Of a DNA stretch of 64,000 bases, positions 39,581 through 47,504 are shown in pieces; position 1 is the first letter of the stretch; every line of letters starts with the position of its first letter. The stretch comes from Lactiplantibacillus dongliensis. GTDB lineage: Bacteria > Bacillota > Bacilli > Lactobacillales > Lactobacillaceae. The notes beneath the pieces were generated by a model. The model did no database searches. It saw nothing but the letters and a program-made list of their open reading frames with translations, and was not told where the DNA came from. Position numbers and translations under genes: made by a program. The stretch covers positions 62,001 to 126,000 of the forward strand of contig NZ_BJDK01000005.1 in assembly GCF_005405105.1 (NCBI RefSeq), in the 5' to 3' direction.

Positions 39581-39662
39581 GTGTTCCTGAATCTGTCTTG
39601 TGAGTTAGGCGCCCATCTTGGTTACTTGTTAGCATGATAATGGATTTAAATCTGTTTAAACT

Positions 39663-39704
39663 ATAAAAGCACTTGAACTTCAAAAAAAGTTCAAGTGCTT
39701 TTAT
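39663..39704. terminator. Bidirectional terminator
   Basis: ATAAAAGCACTTGAACTT pairs with AAGTTCAAGTGCTTTTAT over 18 bp between convergent genes. Confidence 0.9.
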
Positions 39705-39707
39705 AGA

Positions 39708-40094
39708 TTAGTAGGCGGCATCTTGTTTGCCGATATTGGGCGATAAGATGACATAATTACGATTGTCAGCTTCATCGAATAGGGCAACCGGCCGCTGTTC
39801 GTTGGCCTTAACTTCCAAATGGAAGCCGTATTGATCAAGCAAAACCAGTTCACTGGGCGAGATTGATTCCACGGTGGCCGGCATTGCGCGACCATCAATT
39901 TTAATGAGCATATTTAGATCAATCTCTAACTTGTGATCGCGGTGATGCTCTTCGTCACGATACGTCCACGTTCCCGCGTAAAAAACGGGGAGATCGTCGC
40001 TAGCGTTATCAGTTGGGTGTTGCTTACGTAAAAATGTGCTTGAGAGTCCTGCCAGTAATGATAGGCCAAATAAAATGGCGCCACGTCGCTTCAC
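39708..40094 (-). CDS. DUF4828 domain membrane-anchored protein
   Basis: The 128-residue protein has an N-terminal hydrophobic segment (residues 4-20, possibly an anchor or uncleaved signal) and a small beta-rich domain containing GTWTYRDEEHHRDHKLEIDL and an ITP-like SISPSELVLLDQYG. It matches DUF4828, a family confined to lactobacilli and relatives as I recall it, with no known role. It is a single gene with a shared terminator; the start is the ATG at 40094 on the reverse strand behind GAAGGTTG. Confidence 0.7.
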   Translation of the reverse strand: MKRRGAILFGLSLLAGLSSTFLRKQHPTDNASDDLPVFYAGTWTYRDEEHHRDHKLEIDLNMLIKIDGRAMPATVESISPSELVLLDQYGFHLEVKANEQRPVALFDEADNRNYVILSPNIGKQDAAY

Positions 40095-40312
40095 CGGATC
40101 AACCTTCTTTCCTTAAGTTTACAGTTAAAATATACCACTATTCAGCTACGTCCGTCACGAAATATGGTTTTCTTAGCAAAGCTTTTACGTTCCTGACATT
40201 TTTGGGTAATGAAAGACATCTTTTCGCCACAAAACTGGTAAACTGTAACTATTGAGATTAATCAGTTTTATTAAAATTAAACCGGTTACACGGAATTGAA
40301 GGGATGTTTAGT

Positions 40313-41323
40313 ATGTTAAAATTAGGAATTATCGGGACAAACTGGATTACGCAACAATTTATTGATGCGGCCAACGAATCGGGCGAGTGGCAATTGACTA
40401 CCGTTTATTCACGACGGTTGGATCGTGCCGATGAATTTGCCGAACATAATGGCGCTACGGAAACCTTTGATGATTTGGAACAATTTTTCAGTCAGGGGAG
40501 TTTCGATGCGGTCTATATTGCGTCGCCAAATAGTTTACACTTTAGCCAAGCCAAGATGGCCATTGAACATGGCAAGCACGTCATTGTTGAAAAGCCAGCC
40601 GTGGCTAACCAAGCCGAGTTTGAACAATTAGATGAGTTGTTGGCAGCCCATCCCGCTGTTCTGTGCTTTGAAGCTGCGCGTCAGGTTCATGAAGTGAACT
40701 TCAAGCGGATTCAAGCTAAATTGCAACAGATGGACCGTATTCAAGGGGCGACCTTGACGTACATGAAGTATTCATCCCGGTATGATGCCGTCTTGGCCGG
40801 TCAAGAGCCCAACATCTTCTCATTGAAGTTTGCCGGTGGGGCCTTGCAAGATCTTGGGGTGTACGTCGCTTATGATGCGGTCGCTTGGTTCGGGATGCCC
40901 GATGACGTGGCGTACTATCCAAGTCTGGCGCCAACAAAAGTGGATAATAAAGGGATCGCCATTTTACAATATCCAAGCTTTAATGTGACGCTGAATATGG
41001 GGAAGTCCAGCAACTCTTATCTCCCATCAGAAATTTATGGCTTAAAAGATACTATCGTCATGGACAATGCCGCTGAATTGGCTAAAGTCACTTATTATGA
41101 TGTCGATGGGCACGCTCAAAATATTGGCGTGGCTCCAGATAAGAATCCAATGTTAGCCGAAGCGCGTGACTTTGCGGCCGTGATCAATGATCCGGCGGGA
41201 CACGCGGCTGACTATCAAGCATGGCGGCAATTGAGTCGCAATGTCAATAAACTACTATTTAATTTACGGCAATCCGCGCATCTGTACTTTTCAGATGATG
41301 AACGCGATACGCCCGCTGAATAG
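40313..41323 (+). CDS. Gfo/Idh/MocA family oxidoreductase
   Basis: A 336-residue NAD(P)-binding oxidoreductase with LGIIGTNWITQQF at the N-terminus, AVYIASPNSLH, and the family's EKPA motif (VIVEKPAV) near residue 95. It belongs to a Lactobacillales branch of the family that lies next to helicase genes; the substrate is unknown. ATG 40313 is preferred over 40304 because GAAGGG (40298-40303) is then 9 bases away. The DEAD-box helicase gene follows after 12 bp, so the two are likely co-transcribed. Confidence 0.87.
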   Translation: MLKLGIIGTNWITQQFIDAANESGEWQLTTVYSRRLDRADEFAEHNGATETFDDLEQFFSQGSFDAVYIASPNSLHFSQAKMAIEHGKHVIVEKPAVANQAEFEQLDELLAAHPAVLCFEAARQVHEVNFKRIQAKLQQMDRIQGATLTYMKYSSRYDAVLAGQEPNIFSLKFAGGALQDLGVYVAYDAVAWFGMPDDVAYYPSLAPTKVDNKGIAILQYPSFNVTLNMGKSSNSYLPSEIYGLKDTIVMDNAAELAKVTYYDVDGHAQNIGVAPDKNPMLAEARDFAAVINDPAGHAADYQAWRQLSRNVNKLLFNLRQSAHLYFSDDERDTPAE

Positions 41324-41335
41324 AAATGAGGAACT

Positions 41336-42691
41336 ATGTTAGACGTATTTAAAGAAAAATTTATGGCTCAAGGGTTTACCGAACCGTCACCAATTCAAAC
41401 GGCGGTTGAAACCCCAATGCTGGCTGGAGAATCTGTCTTAGGCTTAGCGCCCACGGGTTCTGGGAAGACGTTGGCGTTTACTTGGCCAATTCTGGAACAA
41501 ATTCATGTGGGTGAAGGCACGCAAGCCTTGATCTTAGCACCGTCACAAGAACTAGCGATGCAGACGACGAATGTGGTGCGTGACTGGGCACAATTGATTG
41601 ATGCCAAAGTCTTAGCTATTACCGGTGGCGCCAATGTTAAGCGCCAATTGGAAAAGCTTAAAAAACATCCTGAGATTATTGTCGGGACGCCGGGTCGGAT
41701 TACCAATTTGATTGGCGATGGCAAGCTGAAGCTCGGTCATTTACAGACGATGATCGTGGACGAAGCCGATGAATTGTTGACTGACGAAACCTTAGATCAG
41801 ATCCGCGAAATTTTAGATGCAACCTTTGCTGAATCGCTACAATTAGGCTTCTTCTCAGCGACTGAGACCAAGATTTTAGATGAACTTGATCGTTGGTTTG
41901 GTCAAAAGGTCCAGAAGATTGATGTCCGGGCCATTGACCAAACGCAAGGGATCGTTCGTCATCGGACCATGGAAGTCGGTAACCGGCACCGCGCTGATTT
42001 GTTGAAGCGAATTAGTCGTGTCGACCATTTGCGGGCATTAGTGTTCTTCAACAAGATGCAAGAATTGCAGCACGTTTTAGTGGATCTACGCCATCAACAT
42101 GTTAGTTTTGCCGCATTGACGAGTACTCAACGACAAGTCGAACGTGAAAAAGCCTTGCGCTTATTCCGACAAGGTAAGGTAGATTTGTTATTAACGACTG
42201 ATTTAGCTGCTCGGGGCCTAGATGTCCCTGAGTTGCCAGCTGTTATTAACTTCCAGTTGCCAAAAGATGTGACGACTTATATTCACCGTAGTGGGCGGAC
42301 TGGTCGCATGGGGGCAGCTGGTTTAGTTATCACACTAGGCGATGATCATGATATTCGTGACTTCAAGAAGATGATGAAGTCGACGGATTATGAAATTAAA
42401 CCTGCTTATCTAGCTGGGTATCAAGTTGTGGATACGAAACCAGCCAAAGTCAAGCCAACCTTAACCTTTGATCATCCGGCTAGCGCTACTGAGCCAGCTG
42501 GGGCATTGCATCGGGTCGCTGGCGCGGGTCATCCAGACTCCGTCCGTGAAGAGCCCATTGTTGGCGTTGAACGACCAGCTAAGGCAGCCAAGAAGTCAGC
42601 TGAAACTCCGAAGAAGCATCGTGGCCATAATAAGCATTCCAAGAAAAAAGGGATGCGTAAAAAGAATCGCGAGCGCTTTAGCGAGAAGTAA
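41336..42691 (+). CDS. cshB: DEAD-box ATP-dependent RNA helicase, CshB-like
   Basis: This 451-residue helicase has a Q-motif region (FTEPSPIQTAV), motif I APTGSGKT (K44), DEAD in VDEADELL, SAT in FFSATE, RGLDVPEL and HRSGRTGRMG. The C-terminal 50 residues are a Lys/Arg/His-rich tail (KKHRGHNKHSKKKG) that would bind RNA. It is likely to act in cold adaptation or ribosome assembly. The symbol follows B. subtilis usage on length and tail, not on a computed tree. Confidence 0.8.
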   Translation: MLDVFKEKFMAQGFTEPSPIQTAVETPMLAGESVLGLAPTGSGKTLAFTWPILEQIHVGEGTQALILAPSQELAMQTTNVVRDWAQLIDAKVLAITGGANVKRQLEKLKKHPEIIVGTPGRITNLIGDGKLKLGHLQTMIVDEADELLTDETLDQIREILDATFAESLQLGFFSATETKILDELDRWFGQKVQKIDVRAIDQTQGIVRHRTMEVGNRHRADLLKRISRVDHLRALVFFNKMQELQHVLVDLRHQHVSFAALTSTQRQVEREKALRLFRQGKVDLLLTTDLAARGLDVPELPAVINFQLPKDVTTYIHRSGRTGRMGAAGLVITLGDDHDIRDFKKMMKSTDYEIKPAYLAGYQVVDTKPAKVKPTLTFDHPASATEPAGALHRVAGAGHPDSVREEPIVGVERPAKAAKKSAETPKKHRGHNKHSKKKGMRKKNRERFSEK

Positions 42692-42703
42692 TTGAAAATT
42701 TAG

Positions 42704-42739
42704 TCAATCCGTGAGATGATATTTGACGGATTGATTTTT
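42704..42739 (+). terminator. Terminator of the helicase operon
   Basis: TCAATCCGT and ACGGATTGA form a 9-bp stem followed by TTTTT, ending at the first base of the tRNA gene. Confidence 0.85.
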
Positions 42740-42812
42740 GGCCTTATAGCACAACTGGATAGGGCACCCGCCTCCTAAGCGGTTGATCCCGGTTCGAGTC
42801 CGGGTAAGGCCA
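42740..42812 (+). tRNA. tRNA-Arg (anticodon CCU)
   Basis: A 73-nt cloverleaf: acceptor GGCCTTA/TAAGGCC with discriminator A, anticodon arm CCGC-CTCCTAA-GCGG (anticodon CCT), and T arm CCGGG-TTCGAGT-CCCGG-type (CCCGGTTCGAGTCCGGG). CCA is not encoded. tRNA-Arg(CCU) is a frequent integration site for phages and ICEs; the flank downstream holds inverted GTGCAC words (see findings). Confidence 0.95.
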
Positions 42813-42826
42813 TTATTATCGCTATC

Positions 42827-42878
42827 AAACCGTTTCATATCGACGCTAAACGTTGCTATGAAACGGTTTTTGATTTTT
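42827..42878 (+). terminator. tRNA terminator
   Basis: AAACCGTTTCATA (42827-42839) pairs with TATGAAACGGTTT (42857-42869), followed by TTGATTTTT. Confidence 0.85.
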
Positions 42879-42879
42879 G

Positions 42880-43050
42880 CGAAACGATGTGAATCGATAT
42901 TTTGGTGCACAATTAGGCATCTTCGGAAATTGTGTGCACCAAGTTGTGCACCGGAACACTCATGGCGTTAAGCACCACCAGGGATTGGCGCGGTTTCTAA
43001 TTTTCCGTTTTCCAATATAATAGGCACTATTTTTGGTGGCAGTTATAATT
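42880..43050. other. Non-coding flank of the tRNA with repeated GGTGCACA words; possible integrase remnant
   Basis: No intact gene is present. GGTGCACAATT (plus strand), then GGTGCACACAATTT and GGTGCACAACTTGG (minus strand) lie within about 50 bp (42902-42952). On the reverse strand a short reading frame ending SVPVHNLVHTISEDA and a stop reads toward the tRNA, as C-termini of tyrosine integrases often do at this site. That reading is speculative. Confidence 0.25.
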
Positions 43051-43124
43051 AAAGCAGCACTACAATCCCTTTAATAACGGAATTGTAGTGCTGCTCTACT
43101 TTAGATTGAAATTGATATTATATA

Positions 43125-43473
43125 CGCTTGGTGCTAGTTGGCTTAAATTGCCACTCTGGTTGGTCCAGAATCGGCTGGAACGTGGTGGCCACGTTTTCGA
43201 GCCATAGTGCGGTCTCGAAAGCCGGGCTTTATCTAAGTCGGAAAATCACCGACTAAGATAAACGACACCACTGAGCCAATTCTGGACCGCCCGGCGTTAA
43301 CTAACAGGTATTAAAAAACTAACGATTGATTATTTCCTATTTCCAGTTCGGTTATTTAGCCGAGCGGTTGGTTCCTAAAATGCTCAGCCGTGTCGTTGAC
43401 TTCAAAATGGCCCATGGCGTTTCAGCGTTTTAGGAACCAACCGGCAGGCGGCAATTTCAACTAGCACCAAGCG
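43125..43473. mobile_element. Family A MITE-like element with intact inverted ends and 9-bp target duplication
   Basis: Ends are CGCTTGGTGCTAGTTG and CAACTAGCACCAAGCG, perfect 16-bp inverted repeats. The element (349 bp) is flanked by identical TATTATATA at 43116-43124 and 43474-43482. Inside are two long palindromic arms and no protein-coding capacity. This is the best-preserved copy in the window and supplies the evidence for movement by a transposase acting in trans. Confidence 0.8.
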
Positions 43474-43530
43474 TATTATATAGATGACTATAATAACGAT
43501 TTTTACGGCTATCTATAATTGGTTATTAGG

Positions 43531-44253
43531 CTATTTTAAAGTTGTAACGGCTTCAAATAATGAACTACCCAAGTTATAAGCAGCTGTCGAATAGTCTGAA
43601 TCAGAGTTTGCACTATTAGTAGCTTCTTCTAATCGACTATTCTGGGCAGATAATTGGGCATTAGTTGCTGAATCGAAGCGACCGGCAAAGAGGTGGTAGG
43701 CAGCCGACATTGCTTTAGCATCTTCAATTGTATCCCCAAAGCCCATGTCATCGATGGCATTAGCTAGATTGTCGTATGGCATGTTCGTATTAATACCAGT
43801 AAAGTTGGATAATACTGAGTCTTGATCATCTGGGGACATGGTTCGTACAATTGCGACTAGCTTTTTAATATCTGACTTATGTTGTTTTGCGGCTTTCACG
43901 TTGAATTTAGTCAGATTACCATGCCAAGCCCAGCCTTTAACGGAGCCTTTACTATTTTTAATGTAGTAGTAAACAGCTTTCTTCCCGTTAGATTTTTTAA
44001 CATGGGCTGACTTTGTGGCATAGAAAGTTGTCTTAAGATAATTCTTCCCGTTATGACGTTTTTTAGTTAACTTGGCACTTGAATAGAGGTAGCCTGCATT
44101 AATATGATAAGCTGTTTTCTTAATGTGTTTGGAACTAAGTACTTTTGCAGCTTTCGTTTTGGCTAAGACATTCAAAGTGTTGCTAGGCATAGCAGCGACA
44201 CCCATACTCAATGATAAGACCCCGACTGCTGCTAATTTGACAAATTTACGCAA
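43531..44253 (-). CDS. Secreted protein with SH3-like/GW-type domain
   Basis: A 240-residue secreted protein: Sec signal peptide (residues 1-31, ending near VLA-KTK), then a domain of about 75 residues with TAYHINAGYLYSSAKLTKKR and KKAVYYYIKN...GWAWHGNL. This repeats a domain in the CAP protein at 49782 (TAYHATKGTIYSSAKLTR ... KKAVYYYIGK...GWIWHGYL), so it is a shared wall-associated module. The C-terminal half (about 120-240) is helical and acidic with no recognised fold. Lactobacilli have many such surface proteins; a role in wall binding is inferred. Confidence 0.65.
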   Translation of the reverse strand: MRKFVKLAAVGVLSLSMGVAAMPSNTLNVLAKTKAAKVLSSKHIKKTAYHINAGYLYSSAKLTKKRHNGKNYLKTTFYATKSAHVKKSNGKKAVYYYIKNSKGSVKGWAWHGNLTKFNVKAAKQHKSDIKKLVAIVRTMSPDDQDSVLSNFTGINTNMPYDNLANAIDDMGFGDTIEDAKAMSAAYHLFAGRFDSATNAQLSAQNSRLEEATNSANSDSDYSTAAYNLGSSLFEAVTTLK

Positions 44254-44418
44254 TTTACTGCGCCTCCAAAATAATATTTTTAAACGTTATAATTATATCA
44301 TTTTAATGTTTAATGAATAGATGGAATATTAATAATCGAAATGGGAGGATATAACGTATACTAAATTTAGTTCAATAATAATCGATAACCATAACTAATT
44401 TAAAACGAGGATGAACCA

Positions 44419-44949
44419 ATGAAATATCTATTATTATTACGTGGTGTCAATGTTGGCGGCAATCATCGTGTGCCAATGGCCGATTTGCGGGCATTGTTTA
44501 CCGCCGCTGGATGTACTGACGTGTATTCCTATATCAATAGTGGCAATTTGTTTTTTACCAGTTCCTTAGCCACAGCGGCAGTTACTGAATTAACGTCCCA
44601 ACTATTAAAGACTAATTTTGATTTTCCAATTGATTTTCGCGTGTTGACCCAGCCAGAATTTATGGCTGATTTGGCCTTAGCACCGGCATGGTGGGGACAA
44701 GAGTCACAGTTGCGACACAACGCGTTGTTTAAGTTGACTGAATATGATCCTGAACTGGAACAGTGGCTATTGCCCAAGCTAACTGACTATGATCAGGTCT
44801 TGATCACGCCCAATGTTATTTTCTGGACGTCAACTTTAAAAGTGAATTTTAGCAAGTCATTTTATTCCAAGTTAATCGGTACGCCGTTTTATAAGCAGAC
44901 GAGTGCCCGGAACTATAATACGACGATGAAATTGAAAAACTTATTTTGA
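44419..44949 (+). CDS. DUF1697 family protein
   Basis: The 176-residue protein opens with [21 protein letters not shown] and has YINSGNLFF, both diagnostic of DUF1697 (PF08002). The family is widespread and its function unknown. It has a good AAACGAGGATG ribosome site. It stands alone between a convergent secreted-protein gene and the XRE operon; no terminator is obvious before that operon's promoter. Confidence 0.9.
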   Translation: MKYLLLLRGVNVGGNHRVPMADLRALFTAAGCTDVYSYINSGNLFFTSSLATAAVTELTSQLLKTNFDFPIDFRVLTQPEFMADLALAPAWWGQESQLRHNALFKLTEYDPELEQWLLPKLTDYDQVLITPNVIFWTSTLKVNFSKSFYSKLIGTPFYKQTSARNYNTTMKLKNLF

Positions 44950-44990
44950 AGACAGTTCTTGTCTCTTGATTAACAATTAGATCGATTCTT

Positions 44991-45018
44991 TTGTTAATAT
45001 TAACAAGCATGATATAAT
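44991..45018 (+). promoter_or_regulatory. Operator palindrome over the promoter of the XRE-ImmA-PIN operon
   Basis: TTGTTAATATTAACAA (44991-45006) is a perfect 16-bp palindrome that covers the -35 position; TATAAT is at 45013-45018. A half-site TTAACAA lies upstream at 44970-44976. The layout is what a self-repressing XRE regulator would use. Confidence 0.65.
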
Positions 45019-45068
45019 AACCGATATCATAGCCAGTTGTTCAGACATTAGCGAGAGAGGATGGCAAG

Positions 45069-45407
45069 ATGAATAATCAAACGACAATTGCTAATATTCA
45101 AGCTTGGTTATTAGCACATGAGCGCTCACAAAAATGGTTGGCAGAAAAGTTAGTGATTACGCCAGCATTAATTAGTCAAATTTTAAATGGTAAACGAAAA
45201 TTACAAACACAACAATTGATTAAGATCTCCAAAATCACTGGTGTACCACTGGCTGAGCTAACAGCTAGTCCACAAGTTAAAGCTGAGCATCAGCCACAGT
45301 ACGAGTTGCGGGGACACTTTTCTAAGCCCAAAGCCCAGCATGATTTTGAACAGCTACTTTGGGATATCGAACGATATGTTGATTTAAAGGAGAGCATCCA
45401 TGATTAG
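45069..45407 (+). CDS. XRE-family HTH regulator (first gene of XRE-ImmA-PIN operon)
   Basis: This 112-residue protein has a helix-turn-helix at about 18-62 (SQKWLAEKLVITPALISQIL, then LIKISKITGVPLAEL). The rest is short and polar. It probably binds the palindrome at 44991-45006. Its end overlaps the metalloprotease gene by 8 bases, so expression is coupled. In ImmR/ImmA-like systems the HTH protein is the substrate of the protease; that role is inferred here from context. Confidence 0.8.
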   Translation: MNNQTTIANIQAWLLAHERSQKWLAEKLVITPALISQILNGKRKLQTQQLIKISKITGVPLAELTASPQVKAEHQPQYELRGHFSKPKAQHDFEQLLWDIERYVDLKESIHD

Positions 45408-46215
45408 CGCTGATAAGAAGGCTTTTTCTGAGAATCTGGCTGAGTTAGCGGCGGATGTTTTTTTGAGAACTAACTTTGGCTTGGAACTGTTTATTGGCGC
45501 TGATATTGAAACTGTTTTGGCTGAGCAAACGGCTGTTATTTATCAAAATAGTGATGATCCGACCTATGCTGGCGCATCAATTCATTATCGTCAGCAGACA
45601 TTTGTCGTGTTAAATACGCACCAAGATTTGCGAGCACGTTATTATAGTGCTGCGCATGAATTATGGCATCTTGCTTTAGGGACAAAGTGGTTTGGTACTG
45701 CTAGTGCAATGATTGAAGCACAAACGGCGCTTAATCTTTTTGATGCTGAGCGAGCAGCCGATCACTTTGCGGCCGCGGTCATGTTACCTAGAACTATGGT
45801 AAATACAACTTGGCAGAAAGCAACGCAAAACCAGAAAAGTCCTGAAATTGACGCGATGTGTGCTGCAATTGTGAGACTGGCAAACTTGTCGGCAATGCCC
45901 TATGTCGCAGTTACACGTCGGTTGCAAGAGTTGGGGCTATTATCGTCAGATGCCAAGTTGGTTAAGTGGCATGAAAAAGATTGGTTGGCATATTTGGTAC
46001 AAGCGAATTTTCCACCAAGCCCTTTAAATCAGCCAGCCCCATTTGAAAGCTTTAACGTGTTGGCGGATTTTGTTGAAGGCTTAGTTCAAAAGAAACAATT
46101 AACTTTAATCGAAGCGGCTAATTTACTAGCCCATACGGATCCTAAACGAGCTAATCGTTATTTAAAACGGCGGCAACAGCTGATGGCACAGCAATCGGGA
46201 GGAACCGTTGAATGA
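45400..46215 (+). CDS. ImmA/IrrE-family zinc metallo-endopeptidase
   Basis: A 271-residue protein with the zinc motif HELWH (H86, E87, H90) and the downstream glutamate in DAERAADHFAAAVMLP (E117), the COG2856 pattern. The C-terminal half is helical and probably senses a signal or binds a partner. Such proteases cleave a cognate XRE repressor. It overlaps the XRE gene by 8 bases and the PIN gene by 4, in the middle of a tight three-gene operon. AAAGGAGAGC precedes the ATG. Confidence 0.85.
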   Translation: MISADKKAFSENLAELAADVFLRTNFGLELFIGADIETVLAEQTAVIYQNSDDPTYAGASIHYRQQTFVVLNTHQDLRARYYSAAHELWHLALGTKWFGTASAMIEAQTALNLFDAERAADHFAAAVMLPRTMVNTTWQKATQNQKSPEIDAMCAAIVRLANLSAMPYVAVTRRLQELGLLSSDAKLVKWHEKDWLAYLVQANFPPSPLNQPAPFESFNVLADFVEGLVQKKQLTLIEAANLLAHTDPKRANRYLKRRQQLMAQQSGGTVE

Positions 46216-46853
46216 ATCGACGAGCAGTCCGAGTCTTTGTTGATACAAATATGTTGATTTTTGCAGCACAATATTTAAAAACAAATGTTTTTGAGTGGAT
46301 TGATGAACTATATGATAATGTTTGGATTCATGTTGATGTTTTAGATGAATTATTGGTTGCACGGCAAGTTGTTGAGAGCGAAATTCAAAGGCGGGCGTGG
46401 CATGTATTTGATCCGGTAACGCTCACTACTGATGAACGAGTTATTTATCAGGCCCAGGTCAATCAAATAAAAGCAGCCTTTCGCCGAATGAATCAGCATC
46501 GTGCTGAACAAGGTAAGCGCGTCAAATACACAACTGATACTGGTGAAATTGCGATTTTAGCAGTGTGCCTGTTAGAGGACGCACAGTTAATTTGCAGTAA
46601 TGACGCTGATATCGGTACGGTAGTTGAGCAAGAACAGTATACCTATGTTGATGCAACAACCGGATTGGAACAATTAATCGTTCAAGATTCATTAGCTGAT
46701 TTTTGCTATTATTGTGTCGTTGAAGCTGGGATTGCTAAGTCTAAGGTACGTCACTTTTACAAATCACTTTTTGACAATAAGTATGAGCGACAACAGAAGT
46801 TAACTGAATTTGACCAACGGCTAGCTGCTATTTTGACTGATAGACATAATTAG
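46212..46853 (+). CDS. PIN-like nuclease, candidate effector of the XRE-ImmA operon (DUF4411-like)
   Basis: The 213-residue protein begins RVFVDTNMLIF with the first PIN Asp (D11). Further acidic residues lie in the expected order: D45/E46 (VLDELL), E112 (TGEIAILAVCL), D131 and D133 (CSNDADIG). This fits a Mg2+-dependent PIN ribonuclease; PIN-like DUF4411 proteins are known beside ImmA-type proteases. The start overlaps the protease stop (ATGA). Toxin or defence nuclease activity is inferred. The C-terminal 60 residues form a charged helical tail. Confidence 0.65.
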   Translation: MNRRAVRVFVDTNMLIFAAQYLKTNVFEWIDELYDNVWIHVDVLDELLVARQVVESEIQRRAWHVFDPVTLTTDERVIYQAQVNQIKAAFRRMNQHRAEQGKRVKYTTDTGEIAILAVCLLEDAQLICSNDADIGTVVEQEQYTYVDATTGLEQLIVQDSLADFCYYCVVEAGIAKSKVRHFYKSLFDNKYERQQKLTEFDQRLAAILTDRHN

Positions 46854-46856
46854 AAT

Positions 46857-46903
46857 AAGGCATCGTAGAAATGGGTATTCTGTCCATTCTACGATGCCTT
46901 TTA
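46857..46903. terminator. Bidirectional terminator after the PIN gene
   Basis: AAGGCATCGTAGAAATGG pairs with CCATTCTACGATGCCTT and has T runs outward. It serves the PIN operon and the reverse-strand usp gene. Confidence 0.9.
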
Positions 46904-46927
46904 TTGGCTAGTTGTGTAAACTTGATT

Positions 46928-47368
46928 TTACCGAATGACCAGCACATTACACGGTGCCTGATCAACCACATAACTCGTGGTCGAGCCAACAGCCACGCGA
47001 TGTGGCGAATCCTTACCAGTGGCACCGATGACAATCAGATCAATATCAGAATGTTGTTTGGCATAGGCTTCAATCAAGCGTTTCGGGTTACCGTATGCGA
47101 CTTCTACATAGAATTGAGGTACGGTGGTCGTGGCGACGAAGCGTTGGCGGTCGCGCATGTCGGCGTGGGCATGGTTGGCCTCGGCTTCTAACAGCTTATT
47201 TAAAACGGGGTCCAGTGCTGGTGTGTGATAAGCACGATCATCAACGACGTACAAAGCAGTGAGTTGAGCGTGATGCCGCTGGGCGATATTAACGGCTTCC
47301 GTGAAAGCTGTTTGGGCTTGAGCGGAGCTGTCGACGGGCGCTAGAATGTGCGTGTAAGGACTTGGCAT
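46928..47368 (-). CDS. Universal stress protein (UspA family)
   Basis: The 146-residue UspA fold shows HILAPVDSSAQAQTAFTEAV at the N-terminus and the ATP-binding G-2x-G-9x-G(S/T) motif in GATGKDSPHRVAVGSTTSYV at the C-terminus, so it is of the ATP-binding kind. It is a small cytoplasmic stress protein. It is transcribed alone from the promoter region near 47380-47450; the reverse-strand start is preceded by CGGAGGTGGTC. Confidence 0.92.
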   Translation of the reverse strand: MPSPYTHILAPVDSSAQAQTAFTEAVNIAQRHHAQLTALYVVDDRAYHTPALDPVLNKLLEAEANHAHADMRDRQRFVATTTVPQFYVEVAYGNPKRLIEAYAKQHSDIDLIVIGATGKDSPHRVAVGSTTSYVVDQAPCNVLVIR

Positions 47369-47504
47369 ATGACCACCTCCGTTATTTTGCCTTAATCATA
47401 ACCGATGCGCTGACGTTTAGGAAGCTAAATGCACCTTTTAAGTGGCTTTCGTATTTTTTTGTGAGTGGCTGCGGTATGATTTTAGCAGAGTAAGGTAACG
47501 GGAG

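Noticed and set aside
46162-47191. Other reverse and forward frames around the PIN and usp genes
   Set aside because: They are shadows of stronger genes with good ribosome sites and motifs.
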